DNA from: Clostridia bacterium
GTDB taxonomy: Bacteria > Bacillota > Clostridia > Oscillospirales > Acutalibacteraceae
NCBI GenBank assembly: GCA_017473165.1
Contig: JAFUNA010000027.1
Location: 1 to 64,000 of the forward strand
Length of the DNA: 64,000 nucleotides
Direction: 5' to 3'
Shown: positions 7,955-15,771 of the stretch, in pieces
How positions within the stretch are numbered: the stretch's first letter is position 1
Layout: each line of letters starts with the position of its first letter
Notes under the pieces: model-generated
Told to the model about the DNA's origin: nothing
Seen by the model: only the letters and a program-made list of their open reading frames with translations
Databases searched by the model: none
Position numbers and translations under genes: made by a program

Positions 7955-9097
7955 TTATTTTTTCTTAAGAAACGCTCCTGCTGCGCCTGCAGCAACGGTT
8001 GCAGCCGTGCCTGCGATAACGGCAAATTTCTGCTTCTCTCTTTCGTCTGCATTCCAGAAAAATCGTGCCTTTGAAACCGCACTTCTGCCGCAGAGGTCGG
8101 CATAATTAAAGAAATAGGTCATGTAGTTTTCGGGCTCGAATTCGTTGATGTCAAAAACTCTTACCCCTCGGTTTTCATCGCCGTAGCAGCGGAAGGATGC
8201 ACAGGAGGTCTGAATGAATTCTATGCCCTTATATTTTCCCTCAAAGCAATTTGTGTGGTCATGACCCGAAACAATTCCTCTGACGTCGCCGCATTCAAGC
8301 GCCGCATCAAAAAGTCCGTTATCCTCTTCAAGAATGCTCGGATATTCCTTCATTGAGCCCCTCGCTATGTCGGGACGGAGTCTGCACCAGCCTCGTCTGT
8401 GAGTGTTGATTGCACCGATGTCATTCTGTCCGCATTGCTCAATGAGATTTGTTATTTCGGGCAGAGGAATGTGTGCAAAAAGAAGCGATGGCACAGGATT
8501 TCCGCCGTTTTCGGCAGTCAGCTTTGCAGAGGTCTGTCTGTACCATTCAATTGTTTCGGGCTTAATCGCCTGATAGCATTTATCCTCTTTTTTGTCGTAC
8601 CACGCACAGTCCATCATATAAAGATTGAAAACAGGCTTGCCGCTTTCGCTGCCGAGAATCGGAATATTATATGTATCGCAGTCAACTCTGCCGTTGCGGG
8701 TATTCATTGGCAGACACATGGAATAGCTGCGGTAAATATCCGCCTGCTCATCCTTTGAAACAAGGTTCATGTCGTCATGGTTGCCGTAAATCATGGCAAA
8801 GGGAATTTTTCGCTTTTCAAGCGGTGCACAGATATGATGAATGGACTCCTTCATAATCTGCAGAGTTGCCGCCTTTCCGCTTGCAATCTGACGGCTGCCG
8901 AAGCGGGCATCAAGCAGATGGTTTCCGAGAATGTTGTCGCCCGTAAAAACAACAAGGTCGGGCTTGAGCTTGTCATATGCCTCGTCAAGCATTTTCACCA
9001 TAGCCTTGCGTACATATTTCATATCCTGCGGGTCGCTGACCTGCATAATTCGGATTGTTTTGCTTGAATTGAATCTGATTTCGTTTGAATTTCTCAT
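7955..9097 (-). CDS. Calcineurin-like metallophosphoesterase with C-terminal membrane tail
   Basis: A 380-residue protein with the metallophosphoesterase motif series: VSDPQD near the start, VVFTGDN, YGNHDD and VSGHDH. The usual D-x-H of the first motif is D-P-Q here, a family variant. The last 25 residues (FAVIAGTAATVAAGAAGAFLKKK) form a hydrophobic segment followed by lysines, which would anchor the enzyme to the inner face of the membrane. The start at 9097 follows GAAGGTGAA; a longer frame to 9148 has no site. It is first in the operon with the MFS transporter. The phosphodiester substrate is unknown. Confidence 0.8.
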   Translation of the reverse strand: MRNSNEIRFNSSKTIRIMQVSDPQDMKYVRKAMVKMLDEAYDKLKPDLVVFTGDNILGNHLLDARFGSRQIASGKAATLQIMKESIHHICAPLEKRKIPFAMIYGNHDDMNLVSKDEQADIYRSYSMCLPMNTRNGRVDCDTYNIPILGSESGKPVFNLYMMDCAWYDKKEDKCYQAIKPETIEWYRQTSAKLTAENGGNPVPSLLFAHIPLPEITNLIEQCGQNDIGAINTHRRGWCRLRPDIARGSMKEYPSILEEDNGLFDAALECGDVRGIVSGHDHTNCFEGKYKGIEFIQTSCASFRCYGDENRGVRVFDINEFEPENYMTYFFNYADLCGRSAVSKARFFWNADEREKQKFAVIAGTAATVAAGAAGAFLKKK

Positions 9098-9166
9098 TAT
9101 TTCACCTTCAAAAAAGTCAAAAGGACTTATCACCGAGCGCATGTGCACTTGATGTAAGCCCGTTTT

Positions 9167-9658
9167 TTATTTCAAAATTCTGTATTTCCCAATCAATGGG
9201 AGTTCCTTTGCTTGACCTTTAATAACATTAATTATACCCAGAACAATCAGCAAAACGCTGAAAACATTGGCAGCTGCCGCAATGAGCCAACCGATAAACG
9301 GAATTGCTCCGCACACGCTTCCGATAAACTGAACAATAAACAGCAAAATCCCCTGATTTGTGTGATATCTCGCAAATGGTGATTCCTTTGCCGCAAAAAG
9401 CGGGATAAGAAAAAGTAATCCGAGGTATGCAAAAATCGCCATTATCTTGTTTTTCTCAATATCATCGGGAGCATAATCCGCCGTTGTCTCCGGCGTGTTG
9501 TTAAAATTATTAAACGCATCCTCTATATTACTTCGGAAATCGCTATCCTTATTTCTTTCGGTTTTTCTTTCCTGAGCCGTTGAGGAAGGCGCACCGCAAA
9601 CCGAGCAGAATTTTGAATTATCTTCAATGGGATTTCCGCACGATGAACAATACTTCAT
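9167..9658 (-). CDS. Zinc-ribbon plus DUF4870-like membrane protein
   Basis: A 163-residue protein. The N-terminus MKYCSSCGNPIEDNSKFCSVCG is a zinc ribbon with two CxxC knuckles, joined by a polar linker to three or four hydrophobic segments (IMAIFAYLGLLFLIPLF, ILLFIVQFIGSVCGAIPFIGWLIAAAANVFSVLLIVLGIINV). This layout matches DUF4870/zinc-ribbon proteins common in Firmicutes. The phrase SPFARYHTNQG between segments is characteristic of that family. Its function is unknown. It is followed 22 bp upstream on the transcript by the lipid kinase gene, which may be co-transcribed. Confidence 0.8.
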   Translation of the reverse strand: MKYCSSCGNPIEDNSKFCSVCGAPSSTAQERKTERNKDSDFRSNIEDAFNNFNNTPETTADYAPDDIEKNKIMAIFAYLGLLFLIPLFAAKESPFARYHTNQGILLFIVQFIGSVCGAIPFIGWLIAAAANVFSVLLIVLGIINVIKGQAKELPLIGKYRILK

Positions 9659-9679
9659 TTTCAGTCTGCCTTTCAGATT

Positions 9680-10621
9680 TTATTTTGCCTGTGCAAGTCT
9701 TTTTTCTCTGTCAGCAAGGAACTTCGACTTTGCGGGAACAACATATGTCATGCCCTTTTCAACAATTTCAAAGCTTGCATCGGTTACATACTGACACTCA
9801 CCGTCAACATTAACAGCCGCAGGATTTTCGCTGTGTATAACAAGCTTTTTGCCTCTCTTGAAGGTTGTGATATCCCAGTCAAGGTGCTCGCCTCTCTTAT
9901 ATTTATTGAGAAGTGTAAGAAGTTTTGCTCTGCTCATATTTGCTTTAACAAGAACAAAATCAAGCAATCCGTCTTCGGGAAGTGCAAGAGGTGCAGCCAT
10001 GAATCCGCCGCCGTACCATCTTGAATTTCCGATAAAGCAGAAAAGATAATCGTCTGATATGGGTTCACCGTCATCAATGCTGTAGGTGAAACGGTTCTTG
10101 AATTTCTTTGCAATTGCATAAAGGCAGCCGAGATAGTATGCACCCTCGCCTGTTACAAGCGGAAGCTTCTTGAGCTTGCCCTGCATAGCACAAACTTCGG
10201 CATCCATACCCATTGAGCACTGGTTGATTGCAATTTCGTCACCGCACTTGATAAGGTCGAATTCAACGGGAACACCGTTAACAACATCGTCAAGGTTCAT
10301 GAAATCCTCTTTTGTGCCGAAAAGGCGGATGAAGTCATTGCCCGAGCCGAGAGGGATAACGGCAACCTGAACGTTTTTGAAGCCGTAAGCACCGTTGACA
10401 ACCTCATAAAGAGTGCCGTCGCCGCCGCAAGCATAAAAGCGAAGCTCCTCGCCGCCGGCTGCACGGTTTTTGACAAAATCAATTCCCTCACCGCTCTTCT
10501 GGGTGATGTAAATTTCGTAGTCAAGCGGATATTTCTTGCACACTTCTTCAATTTTTGGCTTTATAAAATCCAAAGCCTTGCCCTGACCTGCTGCAGGATT
10601 GATAACAAAAATATGTTTCAT
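9680..10621 (-). CDS. Diacylglycerol/lipid kinase (DagK/YegS family)
   Basis: A 313-residue cytoplasmic lipid kinase. It shows the DAGK catalytic features: INPAAGQGKA at the N-terminus, the GGDGTLYEVVNG nucleotide-binding motif near residue 70 and IPLGSGNDFIR near residue 95. The family phosphorylates diacylglycerol, feeding phosphatidate back to phospholipid synthesis, or related lipids such as sphingoid bases. Start 10621 follows AGGGGAA; the frame extends to 10639 without a better site. It lies just downstream of the RNA methyltransferase gene (18 bp), likely one transcript. Confidence 0.88.
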   Translation of the reverse strand: MKHIFVINPAAGQGKALDFIKPKIEEVCKKYPLDYEIYITQKSGEGIDFVKNRAAGGEELRFYACGGDGTLYEVVNGAYGFKNVQVAVIPLGSGNDFIRLFGTKEDFMNLDDVVNGVPVEFDLIKCGDEIAINQCSMGMDAEVCAMQGKLKKLPLVTGEGAYYLGCLYAIAKKFKNRFTYSIDDGEPISDDYLFCFIGNSRWYGGGFMAAPLALPEDGLLDFVLVKANMSRAKLLTLLNKYKRGEHLDWDITTFKRGKKLVIHSENPAAVNVDGECQYVTDASFEIVEKGMTYVVPAKSKFLADREKRLAQAK

Positions 10622-10639
10622 AACTTTTCCCCTCATCAA

Positions 10640-11755
10640 TTATTTGTAATACATAAACAACTGACATTTGATCATGCCGTTGTAAAGCTTTCTTCTTTTG
10701 TCAGCCTTTCTTCCGAAGGCTTTTTCAAATTCCTCATCGGGGCTGATTATGCTGTAAGACCAGCCTTTTTTCTGCTCAAAGACCTTGCCCATGGTATTAT
10801 AGATTGCTTCGCATTCCTTAAGGTCGAGCAGTCTTTCGCCGTAGGGCGGATTGCAGATAAGAGTGCCTCTTTCGGTTTCGGGTGAAAACTTTGCAACATC
10901 GGCAACCTTGAAGCTGATTTTATCCGCCACGCCCGCTCTTTCAGCATTGGCCTTTGCAATTTCAATTGCCTTTGCATCAACGTCGGAGCCGTAAGCCATA
11001 AAGTCATCGCAGGGTCTTTCAAGACTTCTTGCTCTTTCTCTTTCCTCTTCCCAGACGTTTCTCGGAATAACGCCGAAGCGTTCGGCAGAAAATCTTCTGT
11101 TGAGTCCGGGTGCAATATTTGCCGCCATCATTGCACCTTCAATAAGAATCGTTCCCGAGCCGCACATGGGGTCATATAATTTATGGTAGGGTCGGAGATG
11201 GGACAGGCTGCAAAGTGCAGCGGCAAGGGTTTCTTTTATGGGAGCGTCGTTTGCGTCAAGACGGTAGCCTCTTTTGTGAAGTCCCATGCCCGAGGTATCG
11301 ATCAGAAGCGAAACCTTGTCCTTCATGATTGAAAACTGAATCTGATGCACAGGTCCCGTTTCTTCAAACCATTCGATTTTGTATTTAGACTTAAGCCTTT
11401 CAACAACCGCTTTTTTGATTATCGCCTGACAGTCACGGGTGCTGAAAAGGGTTGAATTGATTGAATACCCTTTAACGGGGAATGCGTCGAGTGAGCCAAT
11501 CCACTCCTCCCAGGGAAGTGCCTTTGCACCCTGAAAAAGCTCCTCAAAGCTTCTTGCCTCAAAAGTGCCGACAAGAATCTGAACTCTTTCCGCAAAGCGT
11601 GAGCAGATGTTGACTCTCGCAAGAATATTTTCATCTCCGCTGAAAAGAACTCGTCCGTTTTCAGCGTTGACGTTTTCCGCCCCGAGGTCACGAAGCTCGC
11701 CCGCAATGAGCGACTCCATGCCGAGAAGGCAGGGTATTACAAAATCAATTTTCAT
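10640..11755 (-). CDS. THUMP-domain class I SAM-dependent rRNA methyltransferase (RlmL/YpsC type)
   Basis: A 371-residue RNA N2-guanine methyltransferase. Residues about 1-160 contain a ferredoxin-like/THUMP RNA-binding region (MKIDFVIPCLLGMESLIAGEL is typical). The Rossmann domain follows with YDPMCGSGTILIEGA for AdoMet binding and the catalytic NPPY motif in LICNPPYGERL. The family methylates 23S rRNA guanines at the exocyclic amine; Bacillus YpsC is the nearest characterised relative. It begins an apparent pair with the downstream lipid kinase. The exact rRNA position is inferred from the family, not shown. Confidence 0.9.
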   Translation of the reverse strand: MKIDFVIPCLLGMESLIAGELRDLGAENVNAENGRVLFSGDENILARVNICSRFAERVQILVGTFEARSFEELFQGAKALPWEEWIGSLDAFPVKGYSINSTLFSTRDCQAIIKKAVVERLKSKYKIEWFEETGPVHQIQFSIMKDKVSLLIDTSGMGLHKRGYRLDANDAPIKETLAAALCSLSHLRPYHKLYDPMCGSGTILIEGAMMAANIAPGLNRRFSAERFGVIPRNVWEEERERARSLERPCDDFMAYGSDVDAKAIEIAKANAERAGVADKISFKVADVAKFSPETERGTLICNPPYGERLLDLKECEAIYNTMGKVFEQKKGWSYSIISPDEEFEKAFGRKADKRRKLYNGMIKCQLFMYYK

Positions 11756-11789
11756 GGGGATACTCCTAAAATATATTCACATAAATTGA

Positions 11790-11813
11790 GCGGGAACCGA
11801 AAGCGATTCCCGC
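11790..11813 (-). terminator. Hairpin downstream of hpf
   Basis: A 7-bp stem GCGGGAA/TTCCCGC lies 38 bp after the hpf stop. On the minus strand it is followed by CTCAATTTATG, so the T run is poor; it may attenuate rather than fully terminate. Confidence 0.4.
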
Positions 11814-11850
11814 CGATAATTAACTGAAGTTATTAATCGGTTCAAGCGAT

Positions 11851-12378
11851 TTATTCTATCTCAGGTGAGATAAGACCGTAGCCTGAGTCATTGCGTTTAT
11901 AAACAACGCTGACCTCGTTATCCTCTGCGTTGAGGAAAACATAAAACTGATGGTCAAGAAGGTTCATCTGAAGAATTGCTTCTTCAACAGACTGGGGCTT
12001 GAGACTGACTGTCTTTTTTCTGACGAGCTCAAACTCAACCTCTTCCGAAACCTCTGCTTCGCCCGCAAATGCGTCAAAGCTTGCTGCACGGAGCTTCTTT
12101 TCAATTCGGGTCTTGTTCTTTCTTATCTGCCTGATAAGGGTGTCAACACATTTGTCAAGAGCTTCATTCATGTTTTCGGCTCTTTCCTGAGATCTGAAAA
12201 TCATGCCGTTATTGTTAACGGTGATTTCAACGGACTGTGATGACTTTTCTACAGTTACCGTAACCTTCGCCTCCACATCGGAGCCGAAAAAGCGCTCAAT
12301 TTTTGCGAGCTTCTTCTCTGCATGTTCTTTGAAGGATTCTCTTGGTGAGCACTTGCGACCTGTAATTGTGATTTTCAT
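11851..12378 (-). CDS. hpf: Ribosome hibernation promoting factor, long form
   Basis: A 175-residue long-form HPF. Residues 1-100 form the S30AE/YfiA fold (MKITITGRKCSPRESFKEH..., basic helices) that blocks the tRNA and mRNA sites. The C-terminal domain from about residue 115 (VRKKTVSLKPQSVEEAILQMNLLDHQFYVFLN) is the dimerisation part that joins two 70S ribosomes into 100S. Length and two-domain layout match the Firmicutes long form. The gene has its own promoter (12426-12455) and is followed by a hairpin, so it appears monocistronic and probably induced in stationary phase, as in relatives. Confidence 0.95.
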   Translation of the reverse strand: MKITITGRKCSPRESFKEHAEKKLAKIERFFGSDVEAKVTVTVEKSSQSVEITVNNNGMIFRSQERAENMNEALDKCVDTLIRQIRKNKTRIEKKLRAASFDAFAGEAEVSEEVEFELVRKKTVSLKPQSVEEAILQMNLLDHQFYVFLNAEDNEVSVVYKRNDSGYGLISPEIE

Positions 12379-12425
12379 GTAGTCATCCCCTTTATATAGC
12401 TATTGAAGTCTTTGACTTCGTATAT

Positions 12426-12455
12426 ATTGTAGCACAAATGCACAAAAAATGTAAA
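12426..12455 (-). promoter_or_regulatory. Promoter of hpf
   Basis: The minus strand has TTTACA (12450-12455), 18-bp spacer and TACAAT (12426-12431). The leader is about 45 nt, ending in AAAGGGGATGA before the start codon. Confidence 0.6.
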
Positions 12456-12521
12456 GAGGTTTTAAATAATTTTTAATAGAATTAATAAAAATATAATAAT
12501 TACATGAAAAATAAGTCACAT

Positions 12522-13364
12522 TCAGATTGTTTCTGTCGCATGACGGGTAACATGGCAGCCGACATTGACCGCAACGGGCAGACCCGCAATGTGGGTGGGT
12601 CTTGCTTCGATTGCAACGGCAAGGGCGGTTGTTTTTCCGCCGAAGCCCTGGGGTCCGATGCCGAGTGCGTTAACCTTTTCAAGAATTTCGCTTTCCATCG
12701 CCTGATAATATTCATCGCTGTTAGGCTCGCTGACATTTCTGCAAAGTGCGGTTTTGGCAAGCAGAGCACATTGCTCAAACGTGCCGCCTATGCCGACACC
12801 AAGCACCATCGGAGGGCATGGATTGCTGCCCGCCTGTCTTGCTGCACCGACAACGAAATTTATTATATCCTCCCTTGTTGCGGAGGGGGTAAACATTTTG
12901 AGGCAGCTCATATTTTCGCTGCCGAAGCCCTTGGGGGCAACGGTGATTTTTATTTTGTCGCCGTCAACAATTCTTGTGTGGATAACCGCAGGAGTATTGT
13001 TGCCGGTATTGACTCTGCGGAGAGGGTCTTTGACAACGGAGCAGCGAAGATATCCTTCGGTATATCCCCTTGCGACTCCCCTGTTGACCGCTTCTTCAAA
13101 TCCGCCGCCCGTAAGGTGAACATCCTGTCCGATTTGAGCAAAAACAACCGCCATTCCCGTGTCCTGACAGATGGGAATATCAAGCTCTCTTGCCGCTTCA
13201 ATGTTATCCTCAAGGGTTTTCATTATGCTTTTGGGCAATTCCTCGCATTCGCAGCCCGAGCAGAATGATATTCTTTCCTCGAGGTCACGGGGAAGATGCT
13301 TATTCGCCTTTATGCAAAGGTCACGGACAAGCTGTTCTATTTTTTCAACGTTTATTTCACGCAT
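12522..13364 (-). CDS. fumA: Class I fumarate hydratase, alpha subunit
   Basis: A 280-residue iron-sulfur hydro-lyase subunit of the FumA N-terminal/TtdA family. Cys residues expected to hold the [4Fe-4S] cluster occur in the IPICQDTGMAV segment, the LKMFTPSATRE region and the GSNPCPPMVLGVGIGG loop. In two-subunit class I fumarases and L(+)-tartrate dehydratases this chain needs a beta subunit of about 185 residues. No beta gene is next to it or elsewhere in the window. Fumarate hydration is the likely reaction; tartrate dehydratase is the alternative. It follows the S1-domain gene by 53 bp with a hairpin between. Confidence 0.88.
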   Translation of the reverse strand: MREINVEKIEQLVRDLCIKANKHLPRDLEERISFCSGCECEELPKSIMKTLEDNIEAARELDIPICQDTGMAVVFAQIGQDVHLTGGGFEEAVNRGVARGYTEGYLRCSVVKDPLRRVNTGNNTPAVIHTRIVDGDKIKITVAPKGFGSENMSCLKMFTPSATREDIINFVVGAARQAGSNPCPPMVLGVGIGGTFEQCALLAKTALCRNVSEPNSDEYYQAMESEILEKVNALGIGPQGFGGKTTALAVAIEARPTHIAGLPVAVNVGCHVTRHATETI

Positions 13365-13385
13365 AAAAAACTCCGTAAATGCTGA

Positions 13386-13409
13386 AACGGGGGTAAAAAT
13401 ACCCCCGTT
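13386..13409. terminator. GC-rich hairpin between the S1-domain gene and fumA
   Basis: A perfect 10-bp stem AACGGGGGTA/TACCCCCGTT with loop of four bases. On the minus strand the 3' tail is TTCAGCATT, only weakly T-rich. It may end the sporulation/division operon or partly uncouple fumA from it. Confidence 0.5.
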
Positions 13410-13417
13410 TGAAATTT

Positions 13418-13894
13418 TTATTGTTTGGCACCTCTGCGGGAGTAGCCGCCGCCACCTCTTTTTGAATCGCTTGCTCTTTTGAGGTCGGTCATCTTTTCAT
13501 CGCTTACCTGCTTGAAGCGAGCCATCATATCCTCAAAGGACTGCTTTTCGCCCGCTGCGGGAGCATTGCTCTTCTGACCGTTCCATACGTTGGGTGCAGA
13601 GCGTCTTTCGCCTCTGGGCTTCATGGGTCTTTGGGGCTTCTGGTCAGGCTCTTTGGGCTGCTCAACAAGTCTTTTGATTGAAAGGCTGATTTTTCCTTCG
13701 GGTGAAACGGAAATTACCTTTGTTTTAACTTCCTGACCTACGGTAAGATGCTCCTTGATATCCTTAACGTAGTTTGCAGCAACCTCTGAAATATGTATCA
13801 TACCTGTTTTGCCGCCTTCAAGCTCAACAAATGCTCCGAAATCCGTTAAACCCGTTACTTTTCCGCTTACTATTGCGCCTTCTTCGATTTGCAT
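13418..13894 (-). CDS. S1 RNA-binding domain protein (YabR-like)
   Basis: A 158-residue protein with one S1 domain in residues 1-75 (GAIVSGKVTGLTDFGAFVELEGGKTGMIHISEVA is the classic OB-fold start) and a basic, Gly/Arg-rich tail ending RGGGGYSRRGAKQ. It corresponds in position and domain to Bacillus YabR and other general-stress-13-like proteins next to divIC. It probably binds RNA or the 30S ribosome; the precise role is unknown. Confidence 0.88.
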   Translation of the reverse strand: MQIEEGAIVSGKVTGLTDFGAFVELEGGKTGMIHISEVAANYVKDIKEHLTVGQEVKTKVISVSPEGKISLSIKRLVEQPKEPDQKPQRPMKPRGERRSAPNVWNGQKSNAPAAGEKQSFEDMMARFKQVSDEKMTDLKRASDSKRGGGGYSRRGAKQ

Positions 13895-13953
13895 AAAATA
13901 TAAAGATCCTTCCGTAAAAAAATTAAAATCTATTCTGTAAACCGAGTTCGGTT

Positions 13954-14250
13954 TTATGACAGTGCGGAATCGTAATAAACTCTTTCTTCGGGCTTTGCAT
14001 ATCCGTATTGCTCTCTGGCAATGCGCTCGATATAATCTGCCTCGTTTCCGTTTGCGATAATTTCCTTAAGAGAATTGTTTTCGTCTTCTATTCTGTCACA
14101 CTGACTTGAAAGCTCCGAATAAGTTTCTTCAGCCGCATTAACCTTTGACTGAAGGCTGATTAAGGTTGCAACAAAATAGCACACCAGCGCACAAAGAAGC
14201 ACCGCCAGTATGATACTGTGTTTTCTGTTTTTTGTCTTAATTGCAGTCAT
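13954..14250 (-). CDS. divIC: Septum formation initiator DivIC/FtsB-like
   Basis: A 98-residue bitopic membrane protein: short basic cytoplasmic N-terminus, one membrane segment (IILAVLLCALVCYFVATLISL), a coiled coil (QSKVNAAEETYSELSSQCDRI...) and the family end motif IERIAREQYGYAKPEERVYY. It forms the FtsL-DivIC-DivIB division subcomplex. Its ATG overlaps the yabQ stop by one base (TAATG), indicating translational coupling in the yabP-yabQ-divIC group. Confidence 0.9.
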   Translation of the reverse strand: MTAIKTKNRKHSIILAVLLCALVCYFVATLISLQSKVNAAEETYSELSSQCDRIEDENNSLKEIIANGNEADYIERIAREQYGYAKPEERVYYDSALS

Positions 14251-14777
14251 TATCCGTTTCCTTTATTTCCAAAAACACTATTTTTAATATAACTGTTAAG
14301 ATTATACACTATACTCTTATGCTTTTGCAAGCTAAATTTTGTTTTTTTATCGGATTTTCTTATTATTTTTTTGCTTTTTTCGCTAATTTTTCCCATTTTT
14401 CGGATTATCCTGCCGAAAATGCGTTTTAAAGGCTTAAACAAAGCTGAAATCATCCGCCTGAAAAAGCTCACTGCAGCATTGGTCAGCTTCATTGCAATCG
14501 CACCGAAAGAGAAATAATATATCAGCCAGCCAAGCATTTCACCGAGAGCAACATAGAGTCTGATTTTTCCGCTGTCCATGACGAGCAGAAAACAGAAGGT
14601 CAGAAACGCACACACGGAAAAATAGAGCAAATCCATAATCAGCACGAAAATCCGTGAGTCGGAAATAATAAGCCGGATTGTGCGGAAAACGTCGTAAAGA
14701 ATTCCAAGCAGAAATCCGAATCCCAAAGCAAAAAGAAAAATCCGTGTCTGCTCGGCAAGCCCCTGAATATAAACCAT
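14250..14777 (-). CDS. yabQ: Spore cortex biosynthesis protein YabQ
   Basis: A 175-residue integral membrane protein. Three or four hydrophobic segments occupy the first 110 residues and a lysine-rich tail follows. The opening (IFLFALGFGFLLGILYDVFRTIR) is characteristic of the YabQ family, needed for spore cortex formation in Bacillus and made in the mother cell. It lies between yabP and divIC, the conserved Firmicutes order. In Bacillus the pair is sigma-E dependent; no such promoter was identified here. Confidence 0.9.
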   Translation of the reverse strand: MVYIQGLAEQTRIFLFALGFGFLLGILYDVFRTIRLIISDSRIFVLIMDLLYFSVCAFLTFCFLLVMDSGKIRLYVALGEMLGWLIYYFSFGAIAMKLTNAAVSFFRRMISALFKPLKRIFGRIIRKMGKISEKSKKIIRKSDKKTKFSLQKHKSIVYNLNSYIKNSVFGNKGNG

Positions 14778-15059
14778 TTATCGGAACACCTTGCTGAAAA
14801 ATCCGCCGCCCTTCGGTGCTTCGTCGGAATAAATGAGTGCCGAAATTTCGCCCTCAACTGTCAGCTCACCAACCTCAACGCTCAAGCGGTTAATGTGAAG
14901 ATTTGTTCCCCTCACGGTCAGCTCTCCCCTGTCGGTAAAAACAACAACGGTTTCCTCGTCAAAGCTGTCAACGTCGGACACGCCCGAAACCGTCAGCAGC
15001 CGCCTGTCCTCAAGTACTATGTTATGGGGCAGCATGCCCGATTTTCTTTCCTCTGCCAT
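14778..15059 (-). CDS. yabP: Sporulation protein YabP
   Basis: A 93-residue small beta-rich protein of the YabP family (LPHNIVLEDRRLLTVSGVSDVDSFDE is diagnostic), needed for sporulation. Start 15059 is preceded by AGGAGG at about 15068-15073; the frame continues to 15080 but that ATG overlaps the binding site. The stop is directly followed by the yabQ start. Its presence supports a spore-forming lineage. Confidence 0.9.
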   Translation of the reverse strand: MAEERKSGMLPHNIVLEDRRLLTVSGVSDVDSFDEETVVVFTDRGELTVRGTNLHINRLSVEVGELTVEGEISALIYSDEAPKGGGFFSKVFR

Positions 15060-15125
15060 AATAAAAAACCTCCTTGGCATATACGTTAATAAATAATATG
15101 CTTCGGAAGGCTTGTTTATTCTTTT

Positions 15126-15371
15126 TCAGTTATTGAGCTGTCTGAACATCAGTGCAGCACTCTCTTTTGTTGCGTGCTCGGAAACGCTTAACACTTCAAA
15201 CTTGTTTGTATTTGCGCCGAAGGTGATTTCGATTATGTCGCCTACCTTTACATCATATGATGCCCTTGCAACCTTGCCGTTGACCGTAACGTGCTTTGCG
15301 TCACAGGCATCGTTGGCAACTGTCCGTCTTTTTATGATTCTTGATACCTTAAGATATTTGTCTAATCTCAT
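15126..15371 (-). CDS. S4-domain RNA-binding protein (RlbA/YabO, Hsp15-like)
   Basis: An 81-residue S4 domain alone: MRLDKYLKVSRIIKRRTVAND... and the VTVNGKVARASYDVKVGD loop that contacts RNA. Related to heat-shock protein 15, which handles stalled 50S subunits with peptidyl-tRNA. In Firmicutes a gene of this kind (RqcP when in the ribosome quality-control role) sits in the yab cluster as here. rqcH at 60298 makes a partnership plausible. Start 15371 follows GGGAGGA; the longer frame to 15410 has no site. Confidence 0.88.
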   Translation of the reverse strand: MRLDKYLKVSRIIKRRTVANDACDAKHVTVNGKVARASYDVKVGDIIEITFGANTNKFEVLSVSEHATKESAALMFRQLNN

Positions 15372-15393
15372 TTTGTCCTCCCGTAAGAAAACA

Positions 15394-15414
15394 GGGGTTG
15401 CACGAAGCAACCCC
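15394..15414 (-). terminator. Intrinsic terminator downstream of the HU gene
   Basis: On the minus strand GGGGTTGC-TTCGT-GCAACCCC is followed by TGTTTTCTT, 17 bp after the HU stop. It probably lets the abundant HU message end separately from the S4/yabP operon. Confidence 0.65.
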
Positions 15415-15430
15415 GATTAACCGAATAAAA

Positions 15431-15706
15431 TTATTTTGAAACCTTTTCCTTAAGAGCAGCGCCAGCCTTGAAAGCGGGAACCTTTGTTGCTGCAACTGTG
15501 ATTGTTTCGCCTGTTCTGGGGTTGCGAGCCTGCTTTTCAGCACGTTCACGAACTTCAAATGTACCAAAGCCGATGAGCTGAACCTTTTCACCTGCTGCAA
15601 GAGCGTCGGAAATAGCTGCTACAACAGCGTTAACTGCCTTTTCAGCACACTTCTTTTCAATGCCTTCGTTCTTGGCAATTGCGTTTACGAGTTCTGTCTT
15701 ATTCAT
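15431..15706 (-). CDS. hup: DNA-binding protein HU
   Basis: A 91-residue nucleoid protein. It has the N-terminal helices (MNKTELVNAIAKNEGI) and the beta-arm with GTFEVRERAEKQARNPRTGETI, the conserved PRTGE segment whose proline intercalates in DNA. HU bends and packages DNA as a dimer. It sits between mazG and the S4 gene, an insertion into the classical Bacillus spoVB-yabN-yabO order that is also common in Clostridia. A terminator follows. Confidence 0.95.
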   Translation of the reverse strand: MNKTELVNAIAKNEGIEKKCAEKAVNAVVAAISDALAAGEKVQLIGFGTFEVRERAEKQARNPRTGETITVAATKVPAFKAGAALKEKVSK

Positions 15707-15771
15707 TTTTCTTACTCCAATCTTTTTTCTTTTCTTATTTTACAAATACCTTTGGTATTTATATACAATTA

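Noticed and set aside
12504-13268. A 254-codon plus-strand frame opposite fumA
   Set aside because: A shadow of the fumarase gene with no binding site and no recognisable domain.
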